DNA of 64,000 nt, from NCBI RefSeq assembly GCF_005885675.1, contig NZ_VANR01000003.1, positions 1 to 64,000 of the forward strand, read 5' to 3'. Every line of letters starts with the position of its first letter. Within the stretch, counting starts at the first letter, position 1. Shown in pieces: positions 47,389 to 56,735 of the stretch. Under the pieces are notes generated by a model, which was not told the DNA's origin, ran no database searches, and saw nothing but the letters and a program-made list of their open reading frames with translations. Made by a program: the position numbers and the translations under genes. The stretch comes from Polaribacter aestuariivivens (lineage in GTDB: Bacteria; Bacteroidota; Bacteroidia; Flavobacteriales; Flavobacteriaceae).

Positions 47389-47532
47389 CTAATTAGAAAC
47401 CACTGCAACCATTAATCTTTTGTATTTATTCATTTCTACAAGAGAATTTAAATACGCAGATATTTGACCCTTTTTCATAAACTCTATTGAGTTGTTTTTA
47501 GCAATTTCGTATTGTTGTGTAAAAGTTTTCAT
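47389..47532 (-). CDS. Small protein of 47 residues, conserved-looking
   Basis: Read on the minus strand from the ATG at 47532 the frame gives 47 codons to a TAG. The product begins MKTFTQQYEIAKNNSIEFMK and ends K-R-L-M-V-A-V-V-S-N. It is a soluble helical protein with evenly mixed charge and no signal peptide. I have the impression of seeing close relatives in other flavobacteria, but could not check. A sigma-54-type promoter (47565-47580) lies at the right distance upstream. It is below the usual length cut-off for gene calling and stands alone between serS and the TPR gene. Confidence 0.65.
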   Translation of the reverse strand: MKTFTQQYEIAKNNSIEFMKKGQISAYLNSLVEMNKYKRLMVAVVSN

Positions 47533-47564
47533 AATAGTTAATTTAATTGGTTATATACTCTAAA

Positions 47565-47580
47565 GACAAGTTTCGTGCCA
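47565..47580 (-). promoter_or_regulatory. Sigma-54-like promoter of the 47-residue gene
   Basis: On the minus strand it reads TGGCACGAAACTTGTC. The -24 half TGGCACG is perfect; the -12 half is TTGT in place of the usual TTGC. The predicted transcript start would be about 20 nt upstream of the small gene's ATG. Confidence 0.5.
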
Positions 47581-47656
47581 AAATGTTACAAAGGAAGCTT
47601 TAAAAAGGTATTGGTTTAATAAAAAATTAACAATTTTGTTGTTTATATTTACATCT

Positions 47657-49456
47657 ATGAAAAATCTTTTTTTTCTTATTTTATTCACAATCAGTACTTT
47701 TAGTTTTGCTCAAAACACACCGCAAAACGATTATTTACTTGCGGAAAATTATTATAGAGAAGGTGAGTATGAAAAAGCAACCCAGCTTTTTAAAAAGCTA
47801 TATACTCAAACACCTTTTAATACTACATATTTGGGTCGTTTAATATCATGTTACCAAGAAACAAATCAGTTTCAAGAGGCAGAAAATTTATTAAAATCAC
47901 GTATCAAGTCAAACAACTCACAAGTTTACTTATACGTTTATTTAGGTTATAATTATGCTCGACAACAAGAAGAAGAAAAAGCAAAAATTAATTATGATTT
48001 GGCTATAAATTCTTTGGAAAAAAATGCTGCTTATGGTGGTGTTATTGGACGTCTTTTTAAAGATTATAGTCTTTTAGATTACGCTATTTTGGCTTACCAA
48101 AAAGCGATGGAAAAAAATAAAAATGCAAATTATAACTTTCAAATAGCACAAATTTATGGTGAAAAAGGAGACTACAAACAAATGTTTGAAGCTTACATAG
48201 ATTTAGTTGATAAAAATGAACAATACTTTAGTCTTGTTCAAAGATATTCGAGCAAATATATTACTGACGATTCAGAAAACGAAGCCAATATTTTATTCAG
48301 AAAAACATTATTAAAAAAATCTATAAGCAACCCAAAAGACACTTGGAACATGCTGCTAAGTTGGTTGTTTGCACAACAAAAAGACTATACAAAAGCCTTT
48401 ATACAAGAAAAAGCTTTGTACCAAAGAAATCCTGTAGAATTATCAGAAATATTTACCTTAGGAAAAATTGCTTTCAATAACAATAATTTTGATGCAGCTA
48501 CGCAATGTTTCAACTTTATAAAAGAAAACTCAACCAACAAAGATGAAAAAATAGATGCTAATTTATACATTGCTAAAATAGCTGTAGCCACAAAAAACCC
48601 AGATACAGAAACGCTATTTCAATCACTTTTTAATGAGTTTGGTAAAAACTCTTCAACTATAAAAATACAGGTAGAATATGCTGATTTTTTAACTTTTGTA
48701 GAAAATAAACCTGAAAAAGCAAAACAGGTTTTAGAAGAAGCAATAAACTATTCCAGTTCTAAATTTGATCAAGCAAGAATTAAATTAAAACTTGGCGATA
48801 TTTTAGTTTTTACAGGAAAGTTTAACAAAGCATTGATTTATTTTTCTCAAATTCAAACACAATTAAAAAATCACGAACTAGCACAAGAAGCTCGTTTTAA
48901 AGTTGCTCAAACTAGTTACTTTAAAGGCGATTTTACTTGGGCAAAAGCACAACTTAAAGTACTAAAAGGTTCCACAACACAGCTTATTGCTAATGATGCT
49001 GTAAATTTGTTCTTAATAATTTCAGATAATGAACCCTTAGATTCTATTCCATCAGGTTTAAAAGAGTATGCAAATGCAGAATTACTGGCGTATCAAAATA
49101 AAGATAATGAAGCCATAGCCGTATTAAACTCCATCTTAGAAAACGAAACCTTAAAACAATTAAATGGTGGTTTTGTTCCGATTACAAATAATGTATACTT
49201 TAAAATTGCAAAACTGAAAATAAAACAACAAAAATACGAAGAAGCAATTTTAAATTTCGCAAAAATTATAGCCGCAGACAATCAAGGATTTTTAACAGAT
49301 GATGTTTATTACGAAATGGCAGAACTATACAACTCTTTAAATGAAACTGAAAAAGCTAAAGAGTACTATCAAAAAATAATATTTGAGCACCCTTCTAGTA
49401 TTTACTTGGTAGAAGCCAGAAAAAAATACAGAAAATTAAGAGGAGACAACATATAA
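47657..49456 (+). CDS. Exported tetratricopeptide-repeat protein
   Basis: A 599-residue periplasmic protein. I chose the ATG at 47657 because it gives a clean signal peptide (MKNLFFLILFTISTFSFAQ); the in-frame start at 47636 adds MLFIFTS. From residue about 30 to the end it is built of TPR-like helix pairs, for example AENYYREGEYEKATQLFKKL, VYLYVYLGYNYARQQEEEKA, DDVYYEMAELYNSLNETEKA. No catalytic domain is present. A scaffold role, perhaps in outer-membrane assembly, is plausible but unproven. Confidence 0.85.
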   Translation: MKNLFFLILFTISTFSFAQNTPQNDYLLAENYYREGEYEKATQLFKKLYTQTPFNTTYLGRLISCYQETNQFQEAENLLKSRIKSNNSQVYLYVYLGYNYARQQEEEKAKINYDLAINSLEKNAAYGGVIGRLFKDYSLLDYAILAYQKAMEKNKNANYNFQIAQIYGEKGDYKQMFEAYIDLVDKNEQYFSLVQRYSSKYITDDSENEANILFRKTLLKKSISNPKDTWNMLLSWLFAQQKDYTKAFIQEKALYQRNPVELSEIFTLGKIAFNNNNFDAATQCFNFIKENSTNKDEKIDANLYIAKIAVATKNPDTETLFQSLFNEFGKNSSTIKIQVEYADFLTFVENKPEKAKQVLEEAINYSSSKFDQARIKLKLGDILVFTGKFNKALIYFSQIQTQLKNHELAQEARFKVAQTSYFKGDFTWAKAQLKVLKGSTTQLIANDAVNLFLIISDNEPLDSIPSGLKEYANAELLAYQNKDNEAIAVLNSILENETLKQLNGGFVPITNNVYFKIAKLKIKQQKYEEAILNFAKIIAADNQGFLTDDVYYEMAELYNSLNETEKAKEYYQKIIFEHPSSIYLVEARKKYRKLRGDNI

Positions 49457-49463
49457 TTAATTG

Positions 49464-49501
49464 GTTTTTAGTTATTTTTCTATAGACCACCAACTAAAAA
49501 C
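49464..49501. repeat. Gene-less inverted repeat between the TPR and DUF4286 genes
   Basis: GTTTTTAGTT (49464-49473) and AACTAAAAAC (49492-49501) are perfect complements with an 18-nt spacer. The wording resembles the arms of the inverted repeat at 52776-52841. Confidence 0.55.
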
Positions 49502-49515
49502 AAACACCAAAAAAA

Positions 49516-49845
49516 ATGTACATATACAACGTAACAATAAATATTGACGACAATGCACACGATGAATGGTTAATATGGATTGAAAATCATATTTCTAAAG
49601 TTTTAGATACAGGCAAATTTTCATCTGCAAAACTTACAGAAGTATTGGTTGAAGAAGAAATGGGAGGCAAAACATATTCCATACAATTCACAGCAAGCTC
49701 AAGAGAAGATTTAGATGAATATTACAAATTAAATGCAGATGAATTAAGAGCAGAAAGTTTTCAAAAATTTGGAAATAAAATGATGACTTTTAGAACAGAG
49801 TTAAAAGTTGTAAATGAATTTTATCCAACCGCAATCAACAATTAA
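49516..49845 (+). CDS. DUF4286 family protein
   Basis: A 109-residue cytosolic protein matching the DUF4286 family of Bacteroidetes: opening YIYNVTINIDD, the H-D-E-W-L-I-W-I block, a central GGKTYSIQF strand and the closing FRTELKVVNEF. The fold suggests a dimeric alpha-beta barrel; function is unknown. It lies 75 nt upstream of rsmA, as often in the phylum, but rsmA has its own promoter. Confidence 0.85.
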   Translation: MYIYNVTINIDDNAHDEWLIWIENHISKVLDTGKFSSAKLTEVLVEEEMGGKTYSIQFTASSREDLDEYYKLNADELRAESFQKFGNKMMTFRTELKVVNEFYPTAINN

Positions 49846-49893
49846 ATAGCTTTTACCCAAAATCCTCATTAAAAAATTACCAATTTTTAACAG

Positions 49894-49901
49894 TACATTT
49901 G
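49894..49901 (+). promoter_or_regulatory. -7 element TACATTTG of rsmA
   Basis: Fits TAnnTTTG, 18 nt upstream of the rsmA ATG, and separates rsmA-mgtE from the DUF4286 gene. Confidence 0.6.
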
Positions 49902-49919
49902 TAAACCAATTTTAATTAA

Positions 49920-50729
49920 ATGAGTGTAAAAGCAAAAAAACATTTAGGCCAACATTTTTTAACCGATGAAATTATTGCAAAAGATATTGCAGATGCTTTA
50001 ACGGAAAATGGTTATGATGACGTCTTAGAAATTGGTCCAGGAATGGGTGTTTTAACAAAATATCTACTTCAAAAAAAATCAAAAGTTACCGTTTTAGAAT
50101 TAGATCGAGAATCTGTAGTATACTTAAAAGAAGTGTTTCCAGTAGAACACCTCAACTTAAACACCTCTAAAGAAAAGTTTGAAATTATTGAAGGTGATTT
50201 TTTAAAGAAAGAAATTTCAGAAATTTTCGATAAAAAACAAGTTGCAATTATTGGCAATTTCCCATACAACATCTCCACCCAAATTGTTTTTAAAGCTATT
50301 GAAAACAGAGAATATGTAGCAGAATTTGCAGGCATGTTTCAAAAAGAAGTAGCTATGAGAATTGCAGAAAAAGAAGGCAGTAAAGTTTACGGAATACTAT
50401 CTGTGTTAACACAAGCATTTTTTGATGTAGAATATCTTTTTACAGTTCCACCAAGCGTTTTTAATCCGCCACCAAAAGTAGATTCTGGTGTAATTCGTTT
50501 CACAAGAAAAAAAGATTATTCACTTCCTGTAAACGAGAAATTGTTTTTTAGAGTTGTAAAAACAGCCTTTAATCAACGTAGAAAAATGTTGCGTTCCAGT
50601 TTAAAATCTTTCAATCTTTCGGAAACCTTAAAAGAAGACCCTATATTTGCGAAACGTCCTGAACAATTATCTGTTCAAGATTTTATTTCACTTACGCAAA
50701 AATTAGCAGCAAATGATATTGGAAATTAA
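49920..50729 (+). CDS. rsmA: 16S rRNA dimethyladenosine transferase RsmA (KsgA)
   Basis: Dimethylates the two adjacent adenosines near the 3' end of 16S rRNA during small-subunit assembly. The 269-residue protein has KKHLGQHFL at the start, SAM motif I in [14 protein letters not shown], and the catalytic NFPYNIST motif IV. Length and order are typical. It overlaps mgtE by 17 nt. Confidence 0.96.
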   Translation: MSVKAKKHLGQHFLTDEIIAKDIADALTENGYDDVLEIGPGMGVLTKYLLQKKSKVTVLELDRESVVYLKEVFPVEHLNLNTSKEKFEIIEGDFLKKEISEIFDKKQVAIIGNFPYNISTQIVFKAIENREYVAEFAGMFQKEVAMRIAEKEGSKVYGILSVLTQAFFDVEYLFTVPPSVFNPPPKVDSGVIRFTRKKDYSLPVNEKLFFRVVKTAFNQRRKMLRSSLKSFNLSETLKEDPIFAKRPEQLSVQDFISLTQKLAANDIGN

Positions 50730-52065
50730 TGAAGAATTTCTAGACAATCTAAAAGAACTTATCGCTTCTAAAAACGATAAGGAAATATCTGCGTTCTTTT
50801 CTGAAGTGCATTTTGCAGATATTGCAGAAGTTTTAGATGAGTTAAATTTCGACGAAGCAATTTACATTATCAAGCTTTTAGACAGCGAAAAAACATCTGA
50901 AATTCTAACAGAGTTAGATGAAGACACGCGTGAAAAAATCTTAGAAAATTTATCTGCCAGAGAAATTGCTGACGAAATTGGAGAGATGGATTCTGATGAC
51001 GCTGCAGATATTATTGGTGAACTTTCCGAAGAACGTCAAAGACGTGTAATAAATGCTCTTGAAGACGATGATTTAGCTGCAGATATTAAAGAGTTATTAT
51101 CTTATGACGATAATACTGCAGGCGCTTTAATGGCAAAAGAACTTGTAAAAGTATACGAAACTTGGACGGTTGCTGGCTGTATGCGAAGAATTCGTGGTCA
51201 AGCAAAAGAAGTAACCAGAGTACATTCCATTTACGTAGTAGATAAAGAAGATAAATTGGTAGGTAGGTTGTCTTTAAAAGATTTAATTACCTCAAAATCT
51301 GACCAAAAAATTGCCGATATTTTAAAGCCAAAAGTAGATGCTGTAAATGTTCACGAAGATGATGAAGAAGTGGCAAAAATTATGGCAAAATACGATCTAG
51401 AAGCCATTCCTGTTGTGGATGATAACAACGTTTTGGTTGGTAGAATTACCATTGACGATATTGTAGACGTAATTAGAGACGAAGCTGATAAAGACTACCA
51501 AATGGCAGCAGGATTCTCACAAGATGTAGAAGCAAATGACACCATTTGGGAAATTACAAAAGCACGTTTGCCTTGGTTAATTTTAGCACTTTTTGGAGGC
51601 TTTATTTCAGTTTCTGTTCTTGGTAGTTTTGATAGTGCAATGAATAATTATCCAGAATTATTCTTTTTTACACCATTAATTGCAGCAATGGCAGGAAATG
51701 TAGGTGTACAATCTTCCGCAATTATTGTGCAAGGTTTGGCTAACGACAGTTTAAAAGGTTCTTTATTTAAAAGACTTTTAAAAGAAATTTTACAAGGTTT
51801 GTTAAACGGATTTGTTTTGGCAGCTTTGTTAATGTCTGCAGGAATGTTGTTTTTAGGTTTTGGCTTAAATTTAGGAATTACTGTTGCAACTTCCTTAATT
51901 TCTGTAATTATAATCGCTTCAATTATTGGAACATTTATCCCTATTATTTTGGCAAAAAGAGGCATAGATCCTGCATTGGCAACTGGCCCTTTTATTACAA
52001 CCAGTAATGATATTTTAGGAATTCTTATTTACTTTTCAATTGCGAAACTCGTTTTAGGGTTTTAG
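50713..52065 (+). CDS. mgtE: Magnesium transporter MgtE
   Basis: Mg2+ channel of the inner membrane. The 450-residue protein has the cytosolic N domain (about 5-125, with repeated [16 protein letters not shown]), a pair of CBS domains (about 130-250, which sense Mg2+), the plug helix and five transmembrane helices (about 285-450) with the conserved [10 protein letters not shown] pore segment. The start at 50713 lies inside the end of rsmA, so translation is probably coupled. Confidence 0.94.
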   Translation: MILEINEEFLDNLKELIASKNDKEISAFFSEVHFADIAEVLDELNFDEAIYIIKLLDSEKTSEILTELDEDTREKILENLSAREIADEIGEMDSDDAADIIGELSEERQRRVINALEDDDLAADIKELLSYDDNTAGALMAKELVKVYETWTVAGCMRRIRGQAKEVTRVHSIYVVDKEDKLVGRLSLKDLITSKSDQKIADILKPKVDAVNVHEDDEEVAKIMAKYDLEAIPVVDDNNVLVGRITIDDIVDVIRDEADKDYQMAAGFSQDVEANDTIWEITKARLPWLILALFGGFISVSVLGSFDSAMNNYPELFFFTPLIAAMAGNVGVQSSAIIVQGLANDSLKGSLFKRLLKEILQGLLNGFVLAALLMSAGMLFLGFGLNLGITVATSLISVIIIASIIGTFIPIILAKRGIDPALATGPFITTSNDILGILIYFSIAKLVLGF

Positions 52066-52145
52066 GGCGTTTCCTTTCAGGTCGCGCTTTCCACTATATC
52101 TTTTTGTGAAAAACAAAAAGGATGCCGTTTCAATCGCTAACGCTG
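52066..52145. repeat. Dispersed flavobacterial repeat after mgtE
   Basis: Begins GGCGTTTCCTTTCAGGTCGC, has a central hairpin (ATCTTTTTGT, 52098-52107, with ACAAAAAGGAT, 52113-52123) and ends CAATCGCTAACGC. I recognise this wording as a repeat found in many flavobacterial genomes after genes; its copy number here cannot be checked in a single window. It is more GC-rich than its surroundings and starts directly after the mgtE stop codon. Confidence 0.5.
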
Positions 52146-52236
52146 GCTTGTTAATTAGCTTTTTTTGAAGTTAAAAGTATATTACTTGTTTAAAAAATAG
52201 TTTTGCATTTCTAATTTTGCAAGAAAATCAAAACAG

Positions 52237-52767
52237 TTACAACTTCATTTTACAAAACAAATCCCAAATTACAACACCTGTTGTTACAGAAATATTTAAA
52301 GAGTGTTTCGTACCCAATTGCGGAATTTCTATACACAAATCAGAAGCATTTACCACTTCTTGTTGTACACCTTTTACCTCATTTCCCATAACAATTGCAT
52401 ACTTTTCACCTTTTTTAGGATGAAAAACATCTAATTTTGTGCTGTTTTCTGCCTGTTCAATAGAAAGCACTTTTACATTTTCGTTTTGTAACTTTTTAAT
52501 CAGCTCTAAAGTATTTTCTTTGTATTCCCAATCTACAGATTCAGTTGCACCCAAAGCTGTTTTATGAATTTCTTTGTTGGGTGGTGTTGCACAAATACCA
52601 CATAAATATATTTTTTCAATTAAAAAAGCATCAGAAGTTCTAAACACAGAACCAATATTATTTAAACTTCTAATATTGTCTAAAACTACAATTAAAGGCG
52701 TTTTTTCAACAGATTTAAATTCATCAACTGTAATTCTACCTAACTCGTTATTTTTAAGTTTTCTCAT
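52237..52767 (-). CDS. TrmH/SpoU-family RNA 2'-O-methyltransferase
   Basis: A 176-residue SPOUT-fold enzyme that methylates a ribose in tRNA or rRNA. Motif 1 is N-N-I-G-S-V-F-R-T-S-D-A-F with the catalytic Arg, motif 2 is IVMGNEVKGV, and motif 3 is SLNISVTTGVVIWDL, which forms the SAM-binding knot. There is no N-terminal RNA-binding extension, so it resembles the minimal TrmH/TrmL class; the target nucleotide is unknown. It is divergent from mutS with an inverted repeat between them. Confidence 0.9.
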   Translation of the reverse strand: MRKLKNNELGRITVDEFKSVEKTPLIVVLDNIRSLNNIGSVFRTSDAFLIEKIYLCGICATPPNKEIHKTALGATESVDWEYKENTLELIKKLQNENVKVLSIEQAENSTKLDVFHPKKGEKYAIVMGNEVKGVQQEVVNASDLCIEIPQLGTKHSLNISVTTGVVIWDLFCKMKL

Positions 52768-52775
52768 ATACTTTG

Positions 52776-52841
52776 GTTGTTGGTTTGTGGTTTATAGTTT
52801 TTGGTGTCTTAACTAATAACCAAAAACTAAACACTAACAAC
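52776..52841. repeat. Gene-less inverted repeat between trmH-like gene and mutS
   Basis: Left arm 52776-52805 (GTTGTTGGTTTGTGGTTTAT then AGTTTTTGGT) and right arm 52818-52841 are complementary apart from a six-base bulge, leaving a 12-nt loop. It has the same G/T-against-A/C wording as the arms that bracket the IVP genes, but no gene between them. Confidence 0.65.
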
Positions 52842-52885
52842 TATATTTTATATCTTCGCAAAACTAACTGAAAATTTCCAAAACC

Positions 52886-55495
52886 TTGGCAAAATCCAAA
52901 TCAAAAAAGGTAACGCCTTTAATGAAACAGTACAATGCAATCAAGAATAAATATCCTGATGCTATGTTGCTTTTTCGCGTGGGAGATTTTTACGAAACAT
53001 TTGGTGAAGATGCTATAAAAGCAGCTGGTGTTTTAGGAATTACACTTACAAAAAGAGGTGCTGGAAGCGATTCTGAAACTGCCTTGGCTGGTTTTCCTCA
53101 TCATTCTTTAAATACCTATTTACCAAAGTTGGTAAAAGCAGGAATGCGTGTGGCAATTTGCGATCAATTGGAAGATCCAAAAATGACCAAAACCATCGTA
53201 AAACGTGGTGTCACTGAATTGGTAACTCCTGGAGTTTCTTTAAATGATGAAGTTTTACAAACTAAAAAAAACAATTTTTTAGCTGCGGTTCATTTTGATA
53301 AAAAACAACTCGGAATTTCGTTTTTAGATGTTTCTACAGGCGAATATTTAGTAGCTCAAGGCACTGCAGAATATATAGATAAACTATTACAAAACTTTTC
53401 TCCAAGTGAGGTTTTAGTTCAAAAACAACACAAACAGCAATTTTTAGAGCTTTTTGAAAATAGATATTATACTTTTTATCTGGATGATTGGATTTTTCAA
53501 ACGGAATATGCCAACGAAACTTTGCAAAATCATTTTGAAGTAAAAACACTAAAAGGTTTTGGCGTACAAGATTTAAAAAACGGAATTATTGCAGCTGGTG
53601 CTGTGTTGTATTATTTATCAGAAACACAACACAACCAGTTAAAACACATTCAAAATATTAGCAGAATTGCAGAAGATAATTATGTTTGGATGGATCGTTT
53701 TACGGTTAGAAATTTAGAGTTATACAACCCAAACTCAGTAAATGCAGTAACACTTTTAGATGTTATTGATAAAACCATTTCGCCAATGGGAGGAAGATTG
53801 TTAAAACGCTGGTTGGCACTTCCTTTAAAAAATATCGACGAGATTAAAAACAGGCATGAATTGGTAAAGTTTTTTATAGATTCAAGTGATTTTTCAAAAA
53901 CAGTAACTTATCAATTAAAACAAATTTCCGATTTAGAAAGACTCATTTCTAAAGTGGCAACAGGCAAAGCTTCACCAAGAGAAATTGTATTGTTAAAAGA
54001 TTCTTTAAAAGCCATTTTACCAATAAAAGTAGCATCACAAAAAAGTAAAAATAAAGCCGTAAAAGAACTCGGAAATCAACTACATACTTGCGAAGTTTTA
54101 ATTGAAAAAATTACGGAAACCTTGTTTGATGATGCACCTGTAAACATTAATAAAGGAAATGCAATTGCCAATGGTGTACATCAAGAATTAGACGATTTAC
54201 GCGCAATTTCATCTTCAGGAAAACAGTATTTAAATGATATGTTGGCTCGAGAAACTGAAGCAACAGGAATCACAAGTTTAAAAATTGCTTTTAATAATGT
54301 TTTTGGGTATTATATTGAAGTGAGAAATACGCATAAAGACAAAGTTCCTGATACATGGATTCGTAAACAAACTTTGGTTTCTGCTGAAAGATACATCACT
54401 GAAGAACTTAAAGAGTACGAAACCAAAATTTTAGGTGCAGAAGAAAAAATTCAGATTTTAGAGCAAGAAATTTTTTCTAAATTATTGCAATATGTCATAG
54501 GTTTTGTACAAAAAGTGCAAGAAAATGCGCAAATTATTGCAAAAATTGACTGCTTACTCTCTTTTTCTGTTTTAGCAGTAGACAATAATTATGTGCGCCC
54601 TATTATGGATGAAAGCACAGATTTGGAAATTAAAAATGGAAGGCATCCTGTTATTGAAAAACAATTGCCAATAGACCAAACGTATATTGCTAATGATGTT
54701 GTTTTAAACAGAAATCAACAACAAATAATTATGATTACTGGACCTAATATGTCTGGTAAATCAGCCATTTTAAGACAAACAGCACTCATTGTACTATTGG
54801 CACAAATGGGAAGTTACGTACCTGCACAAAATGCAAAAATTGGTATTGTAGATAAGATTTTTACCAGAGTTGGAGCGAGTGATAATATTTCTATGGGCGA
54901 ATCTACTTTTATGGTAGAAATGAATGAAACTGCTTCCATCTTAAATAATGTTTCTGAACGTAGTTTAATTTTATTAGATGAAATTGGTAGAGGAACCTCT
55001 ACTTATGATGGAATTTCGATTGCTTGGGCAATTTCTGAGTTTTTACACGAACACCCATCCAAAGCAAAAACATTATTCGCGACTCATTATCACGAATTAA
55101 ACGAAATGACTGCTACTTTCGAACGCATTAAAAACTTTAATGTATCTGTAAAAGAATTGGAAGACAATATTATTTTCCTTCGTAAGCTCGTTTCTGGCGG
55201 CTCTAATCACAGTTTTGGTATTCATGTAGCAAAATTGGCTGGAATGCCCAATATGGTGATTCGTAGAGCGAATAAAATATTGGCGCAATTAGAGAAAAAC
55301 AATAAAAATGCGGACGTTAAAGATGTTTTAAAACAAACGCAACACGAAGAAATGCAACTCAGTTTTTTTCAGTTAGATGACCCGCTTTTAGAAAATATTA
55401 GAGACGAGATTTTATCGACAAATATTGATACGCTAACACCCATAGAAGCGTTAATGAAATTGAACGAAATTAAGCGGATGTTGACGAAGAAATAA
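52886..55495 (+). CDS. mutS: DNA mismatch repair protein MutS
   Basis: Recognises base mismatches and short loops and starts repair through ATP-driven clamping. The 869-residue protein starts at a TTG (M-A-K-S-K-S-K-K). The mismatch-reading F-x-E is Phe 35 and Glu 37 in GDFYETFG. Walker A is GPNMSGKSA near residue 618 and the Walker B region reads [12 protein letters not shown]. The C-terminus ends I-K-R-M-L-T-K-K. The stop codon is TAATG in form, as at 58620, where it overlaps the start of a SpoU gene; here that start leads nowhere because an island follows. Confidence 0.97.
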   Translation: MAKSKSKKVTPLMKQYNAIKNKYPDAMLLFRVGDFYETFGEDAIKAAGVLGITLTKRGAGSDSETALAGFPHHSLNTYLPKLVKAGMRVAICDQLEDPKMTKTIVKRGVTELVTPGVSLNDEVLQTKKNNFLAAVHFDKKQLGISFLDVSTGEYLVAQGTAEYIDKLLQNFSPSEVLVQKQHKQQFLELFENRYYTFYLDDWIFQTEYANETLQNHFEVKTLKGFGVQDLKNGIIAAGAVLYYLSETQHNQLKHIQNISRIAEDNYVWMDRFTVRNLELYNPNSVNAVTLLDVIDKTISPMGGRLLKRWLALPLKNIDEIKNRHELVKFFIDSSDFSKTVTYQLKQISDLERLISKVATGKASPREIVLLKDSLKAILPIKVASQKSKNKAVKELGNQLHTCEVLIEKITETLFDDAPVNINKGNAIANGVHQELDDLRAISSSGKQYLNDMLARETEATGITSLKIAFNNVFGYYIEVRNTHKDKVPDTWIRKQTLVSAERYITEELKEYETKILGAEEKIQILEQEIFSKLLQYVIGFVQKVQENAQIIAKIDCLLSFSVLAVDNNYVRPIMDESTDLEIKNGRHPVIEKQLPIDQTYIANDVVLNRNQQQIIMITGPNMSGKSAILRQTALIVLLAQMGSYVPAQNAKIGIVDKIFTRVGASDNISMGESTFMVEMNETASILNNVSERSLILLDEIGRGTSTYDGISIAWAISEFLHEHPSKAKTLFATHYHELNEMTATFERIKNFNVSVKELEDNIIFLRKLVSGGSNHSFGIHVAKLAGMPNMVIRRANKILAQLEKNNKNADVKDVLKQTQHEEMQLSFFQLDDPLLENIRDEILSTNIDTLTPIEALMKLNEIKRMLTKK
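55415..55495 (+). repeat. mutS 3' end, native copy A
   Basis: The last 27 codons of mutS, from S-T-N-I-D-T-L to the stop. They recur at 56892-56972 (copy B) and 58543-58622 (copy C) with roughly 13 differences in 81 nt. The two extra copies are closer to each other than to this one. Confidence 0.9.
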
Positions 55496-55504
55496 TGTTT
55501 ATGT

Positions 55505-55625
55505 GTATGATTAGTGGCGTGTTTAAGCACCTAATTTAGCAAATAAAAACCGAATAGAAATCCGCGAGGATTTTCGTATTTAAGCTAGAACTAGCAATAA
55601 ATTATATACGGATTGTTGTGTACAG
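55505..55625. repeat. Foldback attC-like element directly after mutS
   Basis: Starts about ten bases after the mutS stop (GTGTATGATTAGTGGCGTG) and ends AACTAGCAATAAATTATATA followed by CGG. The outer ends are loosely inverted repeats. The tail closely parallels the tail of the element at 286-500 (TATATACGG). An inner hairpin has AAATCC/GGATTT arms around CGCGA. No gene is encoded. Confidence 0.45.
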
Positions 55626-55662
55626 TTATTTTGATAAATAAAATAGAACATAAATAGAATTA

Positions 55663-56276
55663 TTAGTTACAAGGTTTATGGTCACTGAATGTTGAATTTT
55701 GTGTAAATACAGTTCCTATACTTTCAACAAATATATTATAATTCATATAACCAATAACTGTAAAATTAATTCTGTCATTTTGAGCACTTGTTGAAAGGCT
55801 ACCACCTGTGTGATGCCAAGTGACACCCAGTGTAAATCCAGATATCCATGAGTTTAAATTACTTCCTGAACAGCCATTAAAATTGAAACCAACATTCATA
55901 TAAACACCAAAACCTCCAATGTAAGCACTTTTTTTAAAGTATCCTTCATCATCACCTCCTCCACCTCCATCATTTGGTGGTGCATGCGTAATGACTGCTG
56001 AATTAGAAGATCCATTTGTTATTGACTCCATTCTATTTAAAAAAACGTCCATCTCTTCAATATTATCAAAATATATAGGTTCTGGTAATTTATTTTTTGA
56101 TTTGCTTAAGAGAAAAGTTGATTCATCTTGAAAAGTATAATTATTGTTTCTTTTTTTTAGATGTTCAATCAATTTTTCTTTTGTTAACTTTTCTTCTTTT
56201 ATAAGTAATTCCTCATCTGAACATGAAAAAGAAATAATCGTTAAGAAAAGGTAATAATTTTTAATTTAGTTTTCAT
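55663..56276 (-). pseudogene. Frameshifted small lipoprotein gene
   Basis: The ATG at 56276 opens a lipoprotein-like signal (M-K-T-K-L-K-I-I-T-F-S) but a stop follows after 11 codons. One base later the frame continues as L-T-I-I-S-F-S-C-S-D-E-E-L-L, exactly the rest of a lipobox, and runs on to 55663. The total length is 3n+2, so a single base is missing in the CCTTTTCTT run. The remaining open frame (169 codons from a TTG at 56172) lacks an export signal. The body has a Pro/Gly/Asp-rich linker (PPNDGGGGGDDEGY) and a small beta-rich domain that I do not recognise. Programmed frameshifting is possible but less likely. Confidence 0.72.
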
Positions 56277-56352
56277 TTAATTTTTTTTTAATAAATAATA
56301 CTACTAAAACGGCAATTACTATCAAAAATATTTGCCAAAATAAAATTTTCAT
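56266..56352 (-). CDS. Tiny single-helix membrane peptide
   Basis: A 28-residue frame from the ATG at 56352: one hydrophobic helix (about 4-22) followed by a Lys-rich tail. It overlaps the start of the broken lipoprotein gene by 11 bases, the arrangement of a translationally coupled pair. Short frames like this also occur by chance in AT-rich DNA, so the call is tentative. Confidence 0.4.
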   Translation of the reverse strand: MKILFWQIFLIVIAVLVVLFIKKKLNEN

Positions 56353-56691
56353 TTTGATTTATTTATAAGTTCATTTTACTCTTTCGATTTTCAATAACTC
56401 GGTTTACTTATTATTTTATTTCGGTTTCAACTTTCACATTTCCGAAGTTGGATTGTCAGTCCTTAATATTGACTTTAAGTTAGTTTAATTGTACACAACC
56501 ATTTATATCTCTATAAAAAGTTCTTTTAACCCTTATTATTTAATATTAAAAACAAGGTTTTATGTTTTTTAACTAGCATAAAATAGAAGGAAAATCTCTT
56601 TTTCTTTTACCATAGTTTTTTAGCAATTATTTTATTTGGTAAACATAAACGATAAAAAAGTACTTGTCAATCCCTGAGCACCGTATATTTT
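56353..56691. other. Intergenic stretch in the accessory island, no gene seen
   Basis: About 340 bp of AT-rich DNA between the tiny peptide gene and the palindromes. It holds AATTGTACACAA at about 56485-56500, the complement of TTGTGTACAGTT found near 55615-55630 on the far side of the broken lipoprotein gene, so the gene and its tiny neighbour are loosely bracketed by an inverted repeat. Nothing else is evident. Confidence 0.5.
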
Positions 56692-56692
56692 T

Positions 56693-56735
56693 TGTATCCC
56701 TGAATTCAGGGATACATATCCCTGAGCTCAGGGAT
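56693..56735. repeat. Two adjacent perfect palindromes with a shared TATCCCTGA core
   Basis: GTATCCCTGA plus its complement gives a perfect 22-bp palindrome at 56693-56714. TATCCCTGAG plus its complement gives a perfect 20-bp palindrome at 56716-56735. A half site, ATCCCTGAGC, lies at 56669-56678. A related but eroded stretch (AATCCCCAAACATTGAATG) occurs upstream of copy C near 58472. They could be operators or foldback remnants. Confidence 0.8.

Noticed and set aside
53334..53549. Antisense open frames within mutS, sufB, ompA and other housekeeping genes
   Set aside because: No start context, no conserved domain and full overlap with well-identified genes on the other strand.
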